The notes under the pieces were generated by a model. That model did not search any database. It was not told the DNA's origin and saw only the letters and a list, made by a program, of their open reading frames with translations. The position numbers and the translations under genes are program-made. DNA of 64,000 nt from the NCBI RefSeq assembly GCF_021278985.1, contig NZ_CP082833.1:2852001-2916000 (forward strand), read 5' to 3'. Below, one piece after another: positions 34,418 to 43,538 of this stretch; the first letter of the stretch is position 1; the number at the start of each line of letters is the position of its first letter. The stretch is from Citrobacter rodentium NBRC 105723 = DSM 16636 (lineage in GTDB: Bacteria; Pseudomonadota; Gammaproteobacteria; Enterobacterales; Enterobacteriaceae).

Positions 34418-34697
34418 TCTTGTTGTTGAGGTGGCCTATGCGCTGCCTGAAAAGCAGTATCTGCAACGCGTGACCTTGCCGGAGGGAGCGACGGTATCCG
34501 ATGCCATCCACGCCTCGGGCCTGCTGGAACTGCGCACCGATATCGATCTCAGCAAAAATAAGGTTGGTATCTATAGTCGTCCGGTTAAGCTGACGGATGT
34601 GCTTCAGGATGGCGATCGGGTTGAAATCTATCGTCCGTTAATTGCCGATCCGAAGGAGCTACGCCGTCAGCGGGCGGAAAAGTCTGCCAGTAAGTAA
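34407..34697 (+). CDS. ratB: RatB, RnfH-like ubiquitin-fold protein
   Basis: A protein of 96 residues starting with GTG at 34407 inside the end of ratA (MPANLVVEVAYALPEKQYLQ). It belongs to the UPF0125/RnfH family with a beta-grasp fold (LPEGATVSDAI, DGDRVEIYRPL). It was named as a presumed antitoxin of RatA, but this role is not well supported. The overlap with ratA implies translational coupling. Confidence 0.93.
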   Translation: MPANLVVEVAYALPEKQYLQRVTLPEGATVSDAIHASGLLELRTDIDLSKNKVGIYSRPVKLTDVLQDGDRVEIYRPLIADPKELRRQRAEKSASK

Positions 34698-34779
34698 TGG
34701 CTGGCGCGATGCCCGCTGGTGTAATAAAGCGCTGGCGTCGCCATCCGGCAAACGAAATGCCGAACAGTTGACAACAAAA

Positions 34780-34805
34780 AAGGTGCTCAATGAGCACCTT
34801 TTTGC
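34780..34805. terminator. Bidirectional terminator between ratB and bamE
   Basis: AGGTGCT, loop CAATG, AGCACCT, with an A tract before it and TTTTTG after it, so it can end both convergent transcripts. Confidence 0.85.
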
Positions 34806-34820
34806 TTTCTGAAAACTGGC

Positions 34821-35165
34821 CTATTTGTTGTTGGTCAACGCAGGCTTGTTATCAATATTGGTCAGTACGCCGTTGCTGTTAAAGGTCAGCGTCAGCGTTT
34901 GTTGCGTCACGCCTTCATGCCCCGGCTGCTGACGGAACACATAGAACCAGGTATTGGTGCCAAACGGATCGGACATCATTGGCGTTCCCAGCGCATAGGC
35001 AACCTGCTGCTGGGTCATGCCGACGCGCACTTTCGATACGTCATTAGCGGTCAGGTAGTTCCCCTGGTTAATATCAGGGCGGTAAACCACTCGCTCCAGA
35101 GTGGAACAGCCTGCGGTCAACATCAATAATACTGCTGCGGCAGCAGTCAGCGTTTTACAGCGCAT
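34821..35165 (-). CDS. bamE: Outer membrane assembly lipoprotein BamE
   Basis: A protein of 114 residues. Lipobox LTAGC with the acylated Cys at about residue 20, then the BamE fold (NDVSKVRVGMTQQQVAYALGTP, TWFYVFRQ). It is a subunit of the BAM complex that inserts beta-barrel proteins into the outer membrane, and it contacts BamD, also encoded in this window. Formerly smpA. Confidence 0.97.
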   Translation of the reverse strand: MRCKTLTAAAAVLLMLTAGCSTLERVVYRPDINQGNYLTANDVSKVRVGMTQQQVAYALGTPMMSDPFGTNTWFYVFRQQPGHEGVTQQTLTLTFNSNGVLTNIDNKPALTNNK

Positions 35166-35314
35166 AGTGATTTGATTCCTTTTCGGGCCCGAGCAGTACG
35201 TGGCTCATATGTAATATGCCGATGATAATAGACCTTTCACCACTTTAAAACCTTTTGCTTACGGGTCTGCCGGCGTTTTTGTTGTCTACTCTGACCGTTA
35301 AGGGGCAAAAAAGT

Positions 35315-36976
35315 TTACGCCGCCAGCAGTTCTTTCGCGTTGGCGAGGGTGTTGCGGGTCACTTCGCTGCCCCCGAGCAGACGAGCCAGCTCCTGCAGAC
35401 GCGCGCGTTTGTCCAACGGTTGCATATGCGTTTCGGTCATTTCACCGTCGGTATCTTTACTGACAAAGAAGTGCTGATGGCCGCAACCGGCAACCTGCGG
35501 AAGATGCGTTACGCACATGACCTGGGTCGATTCGCCCAGCTGACGCAGCAGTTTGCCGACGACGGCTGCGGTAGGGCCGCTGATGCCCACATCCACTTCG
35601 TCAAAAATCAGCGCCGGGGTTTCCATCTTACGCGCCGTGATCACCTGGATTGCCAGCGCGATACGCGACAGTTCGCCGCCAGAGGCGACTTTGGCGATCG
35701 GCTGCATTGGCTGACCGGGGTTAGTGGTCACTTTGAATTCCACGCGGTCTGCACCGTCGAGGCTCAGATGGTGCTCATTGAAATTGACCTCAATGGTGAA
35801 ATGTCCGTGCGGCATGGAAAGTGAGTGCATACTCTCGGTAATCAGCGCGCTCAGTTCCCGGGCATAATGCTGACGCTGTTCATGCAGCGCTCTGGCGGAC
35901 TCCAGCGCGAGCTGGTGATGTTTGTTGACTGCCAGCGTCAGCGTCTCCAGCGAGTCGGCCTGATCGTCAAGCTGCTGCTGTTCATCCAGCAGGGACTGGT
36001 AATACTGCGGCAATGCTTCAGGGCTGACGTGGTGCTTACGCGCCAGCGAAATTTGTTTTGAAATGCGCTGCTCAAGCTCAAACAGGCGGTTAGGATCCAG
36101 GTCCAGCCGATCGCAGTAATGGCGTAGCTCGTCGCTGGCTTCGGTCAACTGAATAGTCGCTTCTTCCAGCATATCCAGAACCCCGGAGAGCTTACTGTCC
36201 ATGCTCACCAGTTCGCTGACCAGCTGCTTAGCGGTATAGAGTTGGCTTTGCAGGTTAACGTCTTCGCCATCCGCCAGCAGCGCCAGCGCATTCTGGCTGG
36301 TGGAGAGAAGCTGACCGCTGTTGGCCAGCCGTTTGTACTCCTCATCGATCTGCTCAAATTCACCCGCCTGCGGGTTAAATTCATTCAGCTCCTTGAGCTG
36401 ATATTGCAGCAGCTCCGCGCGGGCGGCACGCTCCTGACTTTGTTGCTGATGATGCGCGAGGTCGCGGCAGCTTTGGTGCCAGAGCTGATAGCGCGAGGCC
36501 ATTTCCTGTACCAGCAGCACTTCGTTGGCATAGCCGTCGAGCAGCGATTTCTGATGTTCAGGCTTGATCAACAGCTGATGGGCATGCTGGCCGTGGATCT
36601 GAATTAACAGTTGCCCCAGTTCGCGAAGCTGAGAGAGGGGAACGGCGGTGCCGTTAATAAAGCCGCGTGAACGACCGTCGCTGCTGATAACGCGGCGAAG
36701 TAAACATTCACGTCCGTCTTCAAGCTGGTTATCTTCCAGCCAGCGCAGGGCGGCAGGGGTATCTTTCAGGGAAAAACGGGCGCAGAGGTCGGCACGCGTG
36801 GCGCCGGTACGCACCATATCGGCTTCCGCACGACCGCCGAGACACAGCCCGAGCGCATCAATTGCAATGGATTTACCCGCCCCGGTTTCACCGGTAATGA
36901 CGGTCATTCCGCTCTGAAAATCGATCTCAAGCTCACGAACGATTGCAAAATTGCTGATGGTCAGTTGTGCCAACAT
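35315..36976 (-). CDS. recN: DNA repair protein RecN
   Basis: A protein of 553 residues, the E. coli length. It is an SMC-like ATPase with Walker A GETGAGKS (29-36), two long coiled coils in the middle and a C-terminal ABC half with LASGGELSR-type signature (KVASGGELSRIALA) and Walker B LIFDEVDVG. It helps repair double-strand breaks as part of the SOS response, consistent with two LexA boxes just upstream. Confidence 0.98.
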   Translation of the reverse strand: MLAQLTISNFAIVRELEIDFQSGMTVITGETGAGKSIAIDALGLCLGGRAEADMVRTGATRADLCARFSLKDTPAALRWLEDNQLEDGRECLLRRVISSDGRSRGFINGTAVPLSQLRELGQLLIQIHGQHAHQLLIKPEHQKSLLDGYANEVLLVQEMASRYQLWHQSCRDLAHHQQQSQERAARAELLQYQLKELNEFNPQAGEFEQIDEEYKRLANSGQLLSTSQNALALLADGEDVNLQSQLYTAKQLVSELVSMDSKLSGVLDMLEEATIQLTEASDELRHYCDRLDLDPNRLFELEQRISKQISLARKHHVSPEALPQYYQSLLDEQQQLDDQADSLETLTLAVNKHHQLALESARALHEQRQHYARELSALITESMHSLSMPHGHFTIEVNFNEHHLSLDGADRVEFKVTTNPGQPMQPIAKVASGGELSRIALAIQVITARKMETPALIFDEVDVGISGPTAAVVGKLLRQLGESTQVMCVTHLPQVAGCGHQHFFVSKDTDGEMTETHMQPLDKRARLQELARLLGGSEVTRNTLANAKELLAA

Positions 36977-37004
36977 AGCTGTTTTCCTGTATGAAAAACC
37001 ATAA

Positions 37005-37020
37005 CTGTAGTTACGTACAG
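37005..37020 (-). promoter_or_regulatory. recN LexA box, proximal
   Basis: CTGT-AGTTACGT-ACAG, a perfect match to CTGT-N8-ACAG, next to a TATACT -10 element (37019-37024, minus strand). Confidence 0.85.
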
Positions 37021-37026
37021 TATAAA

Positions 37027-37042
37027 CTGGTTTTTTATACAG
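37027..37042 (-). promoter_or_regulatory. recN LexA box, distal
   Basis: Minus strand CTGT-ATAAAAAA-CCAG, one mismatch from consensus and 22 bases from the proximal box. This is the same layout as E. coli recN. Confidence 0.82.
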
Positions 37043-37061
37043 TAAAGAGGCTGATATAAAA

Positions 37062-37940
37062 TTAAAACAATTTTTTTGACCAGCCCAGCTTGCTGCTTAA
37101 CGTATTGAAATAGCTGTAATCCTTGGGATGAATCAAATTCAGATGATAATCGCAGCGGCGAATCAAAACGTCTTCGCCTTCCTGGATCGGCAGGGCGATT
37201 TGGCTGTCGCAGCTGATCTCCAGATCGTTGCGGCGATGGGAGAAGCGCAGGCGGATGGTGCTGCTGCTGTTAATCACCAGCGGACGTGCCGAAAGGGTAT
37301 GCGGGAACATCGGCACAAGGGTTATCGCGTCCAGAGAAGGCGTCAGAATCGGGCCGCCCGCCGAGAGCGAGTAGGCGGTGGAGCCGGTGGGCGTCGAGAT
37401 GATCAGGCCGTCAGAACGCTGCGAGAAGGCGAAGTTCTCATCAATATACACTTCGAACTCAATCATATGCGCCACTTTACCCGGGTGCAGCACCACTTCA
37501 TTAATCGCGGTGCTGATACGCTTCTGGCAGTCCTGCTGGCAGACCTGCGCTTCCAGCAAAAAACGTTTTTCAGCGATGTAATGGCCTTCCAGCACGTCGG
37601 CGAGCTGTTGCTGGGCGTTGTCCGGATCGAGGTCGGTCAGAAAACCGAGGTTGCCGCGGTTAATGCCGATCACTTTGATATCGTAACGCGCCAGGGTGCG
37701 TGCAGCGCCGAGCATATTGCCGTCGCCGCCGACCACCACCGCCAGATCCGCCTGCTGGCCAATCTCGGCCAGGGTGCCGGTTTTCACATTCTTCAGTTGC
37801 AGTTCATGGGCGATTTGCTGCTCGACAATGACCTCATAGCCGTTTGCGCATAACCAGCGGTAGAGCATTTCATGTGTCGTCAGTGCGGTGGGGTGACGTG
37901 GATGCCCCACAATGCCAATACACTTGAAATGATTATTCAT
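37062..37940 (-). CDS. nadK: NAD kinase
   Basis: A protein of 292 residues. It has the GGDGN motif (VVVGGDGNMLGAA) and the second conserved block GSTAYSLSAGGPI that together bind NAD and ATP. It phosphorylates NAD to NADP, the only route to NADP in enterobacteria. It is divergent from grpE as in E. coli. Confidence 0.98.
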   Translation of the reverse strand: MNNHFKCIGIVGHPRHPTALTTHEMLYRWLCANGYEVIVEQQIAHELQLKNVKTGTLAEIGQQADLAVVVGGDGNMLGAARTLARYDIKVIGINRGNLGFLTDLDPDNAQQQLADVLEGHYIAEKRFLLEAQVCQQDCQKRISTAINEVVLHPGKVAHMIEFEVYIDENFAFSQRSDGLIISTPTGSTAYSLSAGGPILTPSLDAITLVPMFPHTLSARPLVINSSSTIRLRFSHRRNDLEISCDSQIALPIQEGEDVLIRRCDYHLNLIHPKDYSYFNTLSSKLGWSKKLF

Positions 37941-37987
37941 TTTTCGAGGTCCTTGTGACGAAGATTGATGACAATGTGAGTGCTTCC

Positions 37988-38016
37988 CTTGAAACCCTGA
38001 ATCCGATCCCCATAAT
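37988..38016 (+). promoter_or_regulatory. Sigma-32 heat-shock promoter of grpE
   Basis: CTTGAAA (37988-37994), 13-base spacer, CCCCATAAT (38008-38016), a close match to the RpoH consensus, 46 bases before the grpE start. Confidence 0.85.
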
Positions 38017-38062
38017 AAGCGAAGTTAGCGAGATGATTGCGAAAAAAAACGCGGAGAAATTC

Positions 38063-38656
38063 ATGAGTAGTAAAGAACAGAAAACGCCTGAGGGGCAAGC
38101 CCCGGAAGAAATTATCATGGAGCAGCACGAAGAAGTTGAGGCAGTTGAACCAGACGCTTCTGCTGAGCAGGTGGATCCGCGCGATGAAAAAATTGCGAAT
38201 CTGGAAGCGCAACTGGCGGATGCCCAGAATCGTGAACGCGACAGCATGCTGCGGATGAAAGCGGAAATGGAAAACCTGCGTCGCCGTACCGAGCAGGACG
38301 TTGAGAAGGCGCATAAGTTCGCGCTGGAAAAATTTGTCAACGAACTGCTGCCGGTGATTGATAGCCTGGATCGCGCGCTGGAAGTGGCGGATAAAGCCAA
38401 CCCGGATATGGCGGCGATGGTTGAAGGCATTGAGCTGACGCTCAAATCAATGCTCGACGTGGTGCGTAAGTTCGGCGTTGAGGTCATTGCCGAAACCAAC
38501 GTCGCGCTGGATCCGAACGTGCATCAGGCGATTGCGATGGTCGAGTCGGAAGAGGTCGCGCCGGGCAACGTGCTGGGCATTATGCAAAAAGGCTATACGC
38601 TGAATGGCCGCACGATTCGCGCAGCGATGGTGACGGTGGCGAAGGCCAAAGGCTAA
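38063..38656 (+). CDS. grpE: Nucleotide exchange factor GrpE
   Basis: A protein of 197 residues from MSSKEQKTPEGQAPEE at 38063. A longer frame from 37955 would run through the sigma-32 promoter and is rejected. It has a long N-terminal coiled coil, a four-helix bundle and a C-terminal beta wing (GYTLNGRTIRAAMVTVAK). It releases ADP from DnaK and acts as a thermosensor. Length equals E. coli GrpE. Confidence 0.98.
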   Translation: MSSKEQKTPEGQAPEEIIMEQHEEVEAVEPDASAEQVDPRDEKIANLEAQLADAQNRERDSMLRMKAEMENLRRRTEQDVEKAHKFALEKFVNELLPVIDSLDRALEVADKANPDMAAMVEGIELTLKSMLDVVRKFGVEVIAETNVALDPNVHQAIAMVESEEVAPGNVLGIMQKGYTLNGRTIRAAMVTVAKAKG

Positions 38657-38712
38657 TTCGTTATCCGTAGCGCCGGGTGACGGTTTGCGCCTCACCCGGC
38701 CTGTTACGTTTC

Positions 38713-39999
38713 TTATTCCGCCACGCTTTCCCGCAGCGGTTTTACCGGTACGACTCTGACCTGCTTAATCATATTCTCCTGAACGTCGAGAATATCGATA
38801 TCATACTGCTCGATGCGCACCCGGGTGCCGGCTATCGGGATCTCTTCCAGCGCTTCCAGGATCACACCGTTTACGGTACGGGCATCGTCTTCCGGCAAAT
38901 GCCAGTTAAACGCCTTGTTGATTTCCCGCACGTTGGCGCTACCGTCGATAATCACCGAGCCGTCGTTTTGCGGCGTTACCTCTTCGGCAAGCGTTGGCGA
39001 CATAGAAGTGGTGAAGTCGCCGACAATCTCTTCGAGAATATCCTCCACCGTCACCAGCCCCTGGATGTCGCCATATTCATTCACCACCAGGCCGACTTTC
39101 TTTTTGTTGCGCTGAAATTTAATCAGCTGTGTGCTGAGCGGCGTGCCTTCCGGGACGAAATAAATTTCATCGGCGGCGCGCAGCATCGTCTCTTTGGTAA
39201 ACTCTTTTTTCTCTGACATCAGGCGCCATGCTTCGCGCACGCGCAGCATACTGATGGCATCGTCCAGCGAGTCTCGATACAGCACGATGCGCCCGTGCGG
39301 CGAGTGCGACAGCTGGCGCACAATCGATTTCCAGTCGTCGTTGATATCGATACCGATAATTTCACTGCGCGGCACCATAATGTCATCAACGGTAACCTTT
39401 TCCAGATCGAGCACCGACAGCAGCATATCCTGGTTGCGGCGAGAAATTTGCGAGCGGGATTCGTTCACGATGGTGCGCAGTTCGTCTTTACTCAACGAGC
39501 CGCTGATCACGATATCGGTTTTGATGCCCATCATGCGCATCAGCAGGCGAGTGATGGTATTGAGCAACCAGACCAGCGGCATCATCAGAACCTGCAACGG
39601 CGCCAGCAGAAAACTGCTGGGATAGGCCACTTTTTCCGGATAGAGCGCGGCAATGGTTTTCGGCAGCACTTCGGCAAAAATCAGCACCACAAAGGTTAAA
39701 ATACCGGTGGCGATGGCGACGCCCGCATCGCCGTACAGACGCATCCCGACGATAGTGCCGATGGCCGAGGCGAGAATATTGACCAGGTTGTTGCCGATCA
39801 GGACAAGGCTAATCAGGCGGTCTGGCTTGCACAGCAGTTTTTCAACGCGCTTTGCCGGACGGCTTCCCTGTTTAGCCATGTGGCGCAGACGGTAGCGGTT
39901 GAGGGTCATCATTCCGGTTTCGGAACCGGAAAAATAGGCCGAAATGCCCACCATAATAATTAATGTGACGATTAGCGTGGTGGTGGAGATGTGTTCCAC
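38713..39999 (-). CDS. corB: CorB/YfjD, CNNM-type inner membrane protein with CBS domains
   Basis: A protein of 428 residues. The N-terminal DUF21 membrane domain (about 5-185) starts with ISAYFSGSETGMMTLN; two CBS domains follow (VDDIMVPRSEIIGID and GLVTVEDILEEIVGD) and then a CorC_HlyC domain. Relatives export or support efflux of magnesium and cobalt. It lies next to ypjD in the same orientation. Confidence 0.95.
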   Translation of the reverse strand: MEHISTTTLIVTLIIMVGISAYFSGSETGMMTLNRYRLRHMAKQGSRPAKRVEKLLCKPDRLISLVLIGNNLVNILASAIGTIVGMRLYGDAGVAIATGILTFVVLIFAEVLPKTIAALYPEKVAYPSSFLLAPLQVLMMPLVWLLNTITRLLMRMMGIKTDIVISGSLSKDELRTIVNESRSQISRRNQDMLLSVLDLEKVTVDDIMVPRSEIIGIDINDDWKSIVRQLSHSPHGRIVLYRDSLDDAISMLRVREAWRLMSEKKEFTKETMLRAADEIYFVPEGTPLSTQLIKFQRNKKKVGLVVNEYGDIQGLVTVEDILEEIVGDFTTSMSPTLAEEVTPQNDGSVIIDGSANVREINKAFNWHLPEDDARTVNGVILEALEEIPIAGTRVRIEQYDIDILDVQENMIKQVRVVPVKPLRESVAE

Positions 40000-40090
40000 T
40001 AGGTTTCCTTAAAGACTGAGAGCCAATAACATCAGGGCTGTTTTACCTGCCGCGTTGAACCCGGGCAGCGCCGCCTGACGGGACAGGCTT

Positions 40091-40882
40091 TTAATTCACG
40101 AACTGCTGCAATACCCGGCTGCCGAAATAGGCGAGTGTCAGAATGACCGCGCCCGCGACGTTGAACCACACGACGCGGCGGCCGCGCCAGCCTTCATGAT
40201 AATGTCCCCATAACAGAACAATATAGACAAACCATGCCACGATAGAGAGGACGGCTTTGTCGATATTTTCCGTGCTGAACAAATTATGCATGTAAAACAG
40301 GCCGGTACACAGGGTGAGCGTCAGCAGCACCACGCCGATTTGCGTGATATGAAACATTTTGCGCTCAATGCTCATCAGCGGCGGCATTTCATTACTGAAC
40401 GCCAGCTTTTTGTTCTTTAACTGGTAGTCAATCCACGCCAGCTGTAGCGCATACAGCGCGGCGATGATAAGCGTCGCATAGGAGAACAGCGACAGGCCGA
40501 TGTGGATCAACATGCCCGGCGTGGCTTCAAGATGAGTGATGTATTCGTTCGGCATAAAGGTGGCGAACGCCAGATTGATCAGCGCGAACGCGTACACAAT
40601 CGGCAGCAGCAGCCAGCCGCGATTGCGCGAGGCGACAATCGTCATCACCGTACAGATCATCAGGCTGACCAGGGAACCGACGTTGAGTAAGCTCAGGTTT
40701 TGTCCGCCTTCGCCTCCGGGCAGAATGCGGGCTTCCAGCGCAAAGGCGTGGCACACCAGCGCGACGACCGCAGAGAGAATAGCCATCCGCCGCCAGCCGC
40801 TGTTTTTTTGCAGCAGTGCGGGAACGATCAGCGCGAGGCTGATGGAGTAAGCGACCAGGGCGAGCAAAGCAAAAACGGGCAT
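40091..40882 (-). CDS. ypjD: Inner membrane protein YpjD (CcsA-like, CorE)
   Basis: A protein of 263 residues with eight predicted hydrophobic helices. It belongs to the cytochrome c assembly protein (CcsA) superfamily, with the conserved WGHYHEGWRGRRVVWFNVAG stretch near the C-terminus. It has been linked to divalent cation resistance together with CorB, but the biochemical role is unclear. It is divergent from ffh. Confidence 0.94.
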   Translation of the reverse strand: MPVFALLALVAYSISLALIVPALLQKNSGWRRMAILSAVVALVCHAFALEARILPGGEGGQNLSLLNVGSLVSLMICTVMTIVASRNRGWLLLPIVYAFALINLAFATFMPNEYITHLEATPGMLIHIGLSLFSYATLIIAALYALQLAWIDYQLKNKKLAFSNEMPPLMSIERKMFHITQIGVVLLTLTLCTGLFYMHNLFSTENIDKAVLSIVAWFVYIVLLWGHYHEGWRGRRVVWFNVAGAVILTLAYFGSRVLQQFVN

Positions 40883-41047
40883 AGTGGTGTCGACAGTTAG
40901 CCAGTGAGAAAGAGAAGCAGTATAACGTTACGTGACCGCTGCTCCAACCGTTGCATAACAACAAAGGCGGCTTCATGTTATACTGCGACAAAATTCTGTT
41001 CCTGTGTCGCACGAGCGACCAACCGTTTCCACCCCAGGCGAGAGACA

Positions 41048-42409
41048 ATGTTTGATAATTTAACCGATCGTTTGTCGCGCACGCTGCGCAACATCAGTGG
41101 CCGTGGACGCCTTACTGAAGACAACGTTAAAGAGACGCTGCGCGAAGTGCGCATGGCGCTGCTGGAGGCTGACGTTGCGCTGCCGGTAGTGCGTGAGTTT
41201 ATCAATCGCGTAAAAGAGAAAGCGGTTGGCCATGAAGTAAACAAAAGCCTGACGCCGGGGCAGGAGTTCGTCAAGATTGTCCGTAACGAACTCGTCGCGG
41301 CGATGGGTGAAGAAAACCAGAGCCTGAATCTGGCGGCGCAGCCGCCGGCCGTGGTGCTGATGGCGGGCCTGCAGGGCGCCGGTAAAACCACCAGCGTCGG
41401 TAAGCTCGGTAAATTCCTGCGTGAGAAGCACAAGAAGAAAGTGCTGGTGGTCTCTGCCGACGTTTATCGCCCGGCGGCGATCAAACAGCTGGAAACGCTG
41501 GCTGAGCAGGTGGGCGTTGATTTCTTCCCGTCTGATGTCGGCCAGAAGCCGGTGGATATTGTCAACGCCGCGCTGAAAGAAGCGAAGCTGAAATTCTACG
41601 ACGTGCTGCTGGTGGATACCGCCGGTCGTCTGCACGTTGACGAAGCGATGATGGACGAAATTAAACAGGTTCATGCTTCGATCAATCCGGTAGAAACCCT
41701 GTTCGTGGTCGACGCGATGACCGGTCAGGATGCGGCGAATACCGCGAAGGCGTTTAACGAAGCGCTGCCGCTGACCGGCGTGGTGCTGACCAAAGTCGAC
41801 GGCGACGCCCGCGGCGGTGCCGCGCTCTCTATTCGTCACATTACCGGCAAACCGATTAAATTCCTCGGCGTCGGCGAGAAAACCGACGCGCTGGAGCCGT
41901 TCCATCCGGATCGCATCGCCTCGCGTATTCTCGGCATGGGTGACGTCCTGTCGCTGATTGAAGATATCGAAAGCAAAGTTGACCGCGCCCAGGCGGAGAA
42001 GCTGGCGACCAAACTAAAAAAAGGCGACGGCTTCGATCTGACCGACTTCCTTGAGCAGCTGCGCCAGATGAAAAACATGGGCGGCATGGCAAGCCTGATG
42101 GGCAAACTGCCGGGCATGGGCCAGATTCCGGACAACGTTAAGTCGCAGATGGACGATAAAGTGCTGGTGCGAATGGAGGCGATCATCAACTCAATGACGC
42201 TGAAAGAGCGCGCGAAGCCGGAGATTATCAAAGGCTCCCGCAAACGCCGTATCGCGCAGGGCTGCGGGATGCAGGTGCAGGACGTTAACCGCCTGTTGAA
42301 ACAGTTCGACGACATGCAGCGCATGATGAAGAAAATGAAGAAGGGCGGGATGGCGAAGATGATGCGGAGTATGAAGGGGATGATGCCGCCAGGCTTCCCT
42401 GGAAGATAA
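41048..42409 (+). CDS. ffh: Signal recognition particle protein Ffh
   Basis: A protein of 453 residues from MFDNLTDRLSRTLRNISG at 41048; an upstream extension to 40904 lacks homology and passes through the leader region. It has the N domain, the G domain with P-loop GLQGAGKT (107-114) and DTAGRLHVDE, then the Met-rich M domain that binds 4.5S RNA and signal sequences. It delivers inner membrane proteins to FtsY. Same length as E. coli. Confidence 0.98.
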   Translation: MFDNLTDRLSRTLRNISGRGRLTEDNVKETLREVRMALLEADVALPVVREFINRVKEKAVGHEVNKSLTPGQEFVKIVRNELVAAMGEENQSLNLAAQPPAVVLMAGLQGAGKTTSVGKLGKFLREKHKKKVLVVSADVYRPAAIKQLETLAEQVGVDFFPSDVGQKPVDIVNAALKEAKLKFYDVLLVDTAGRLHVDEAMMDEIKQVHASINPVETLFVVDAMTGQDAANTAKAFNEALPLTGVVLTKVDGDARGGAALSIRHITGKPIKFLGVGEKTDALEPFHPDRIASRILGMGDVLSLIEDIESKVDRAQAEKLATKLKKGDGFDLTDFLEQLRQMKNMGGMASLMGKLPGMGQIPDNVKSQMDDKVLVRMEAIINSMTLKERAKPEIIKGSRKRRIAQGCGMQVQDVNRLLKQFDDMQRMMKKMKKGGMAKMMRSMKGMMPPGFPGR

Positions 42410-42576
42410 AAACAAGGGTATAAGGCTATCTTGTTTGCCATTTTCGTCCCGGGGTGTGCTCGAAATGCTCACGTACTGCGTGTACGCTCCGCTTTCTGCG
42501 CGCACGCCGGAACAAAACTGGCTGCACCGATATACGCCTTCTATCCCTTGTTTACTGCCCGGCATCAAGATGCTGA

Positions 42577-42604
42577 TTGCAATTTCCCCAGAAATCAGTA
42601 AAAT
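42577..42604 (+). promoter_or_regulatory. Candidate promoter of the rpsP operon
   Basis: TTGCAA (42577-42582), 16-base spacer, TAAAAT (42599-42604), followed within 25 bases by a terminator-like hairpin and then rpsP. Confidence 0.6.
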
Positions 42605-42625
42605 TTTCGGGCTTTTAATATGACG

Positions 42626-42660
42626 CCGGGCTCCGTTCCTCGATGGGGCCCGGTTGTTTT
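42626..42660 (+). terminator. Terminator-like hairpin in the rpsP leader
   Basis: CCGGGCTCC, loop of ten, GGGGCCCGG (nine pairs including one G-T), then TTGTTTT. It lies between the candidate promoter and the rpsP ribosome binding site, so it may attenuate the operon or end ffh transcripts. Confidence 0.65.
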
Positions 42661-42679
42661 ATTCACACAAGAGGATGTT

Positions 42680-42928
42680 ATGGTAACTATTCGTTTAGCA
42701 CGTCACGGCGCTAAAAAGCGTCCGTTCTACCAGGTTGTTGTTACTGACAGCCGTAACGCACGTAACGGTCGCTTCATTGAGCGCGTTGGTTTCTTCAACC
42801 CAATCGCCAGCGAAAAAGAAGAAGGCACTCGCCTGGATCTGGATCGCATCGCTCACTGGGTTGGCCAGGGCGCAACCATTTCCGATCGCGTAGCAGCGCT
42901 GATCAAAGCAGCAAACAAAGCAGCTTAA
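42680..42928 (+). CDS. rpsP: 30S ribosomal protein S16
   Basis: A protein of 82 residues from [20 protein letters not shown], with a strong AGAGGA ribosome binding site. It binds 16S rRNA in the body of the 30S subunit and speeds assembly. It is the first gene of the rpsP-rimM-trmD-rplS operon. Confidence 0.98.
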
Positions 42929-42946
42929 TCTGTCACGGTGGTCATG

Positions 42947-43495
42947 ATGAGCAAACAACTCACCGCGCAAGCGCCCGTCGACCCTATCGTGTTAGGGAAA
43001 ATGGGGTCGTCTTACGGTATTCGTGGGTGGCTCAGAGTGTTTTCCTCCACTGAAGACGCCGAAAGCATTTTTGACTATCAGCCCTGGTTTATCCAGAAGG
43101 CGGGTCAGTGGCAGCAGGTCCAGCTGGAAAGCTGGCGGCACCACAATCAGGATTTGATCATCAAGCTGAAAGGCGTTGACGATCGCGATGCGGCGAACCT
43201 GCTGACCAATTGTGAAATTGTCGTGGATTCATCGCAACTGCCTCAGCTGGAAGAGGGTGACTATTACTGGAAAGACCTGATGGGCTGCCAGGTAGTGACC
43301 ACTGAAGGCTACGATCTCGGTAAAGTCGTCGATATGATGGAAACCGGATCGAATGACGTTATCGTCATTAAGGCAAACCTGAAGGATGCGTTTGGTATCA
43401 AGGAACGCCTCGTGCCGTTCCTCGATGGGCAGGTTATCAAGAAAGTCGATCTCACTACGCGTACTATCGAAGTAGATTGGGATCCTGGTTTTTAA
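42947..43495 (+). CDS. rimM: Ribosome maturation factor RimM
   Basis: A protein of 182 residues from MSKQLTAQAPVDPIVLGK. It has an N-terminal RimM beta-barrel (GSSYGIRGWLRVFS) and a C-terminal PRC-barrel (DYYWKDLMGCQV). It binds S19 and helps mature the 30S head. An upstream methionine at 42938 would add three residues. Confidence 0.97.
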   Translation: MSKQLTAQAPVDPIVLGKMGSSYGIRGWLRVFSSTEDAESIFDYQPWFIQKAGQWQQVQLESWRHHNQDLIIKLKGVDDRDAANLLTNCEIVVDSSQLPQLEEGDYYWKDLMGCQVVTTEGYDLGKVVDMMETGSNDVIVIKANLKDAFGIKERLVPFLDGQVIKKVDLTTRTIEVDWDPGF

Positions 43496-43538
43496 ACCAC
43501 CGGATAAGCGGTAAATGACGGCGTGATGGAGATTGGCT

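Noticed and set aside
34700..34760. REP/BIME-like sequence after ratB
   Set aside because: Only a partial CCATCCGGCAA-like match; no complete REP palindrome could be drawn.
37955..38062. N-terminal extension of GrpE
   Set aside because: It would run through the sigma-32 promoter and has no similarity to GrpE; the MSSKEQ start fits the family.
40904..41047. N-terminal extension of Ffh
   Set aside because: Family proteins start at MFDNLTDRL; the extra residues have no homology.
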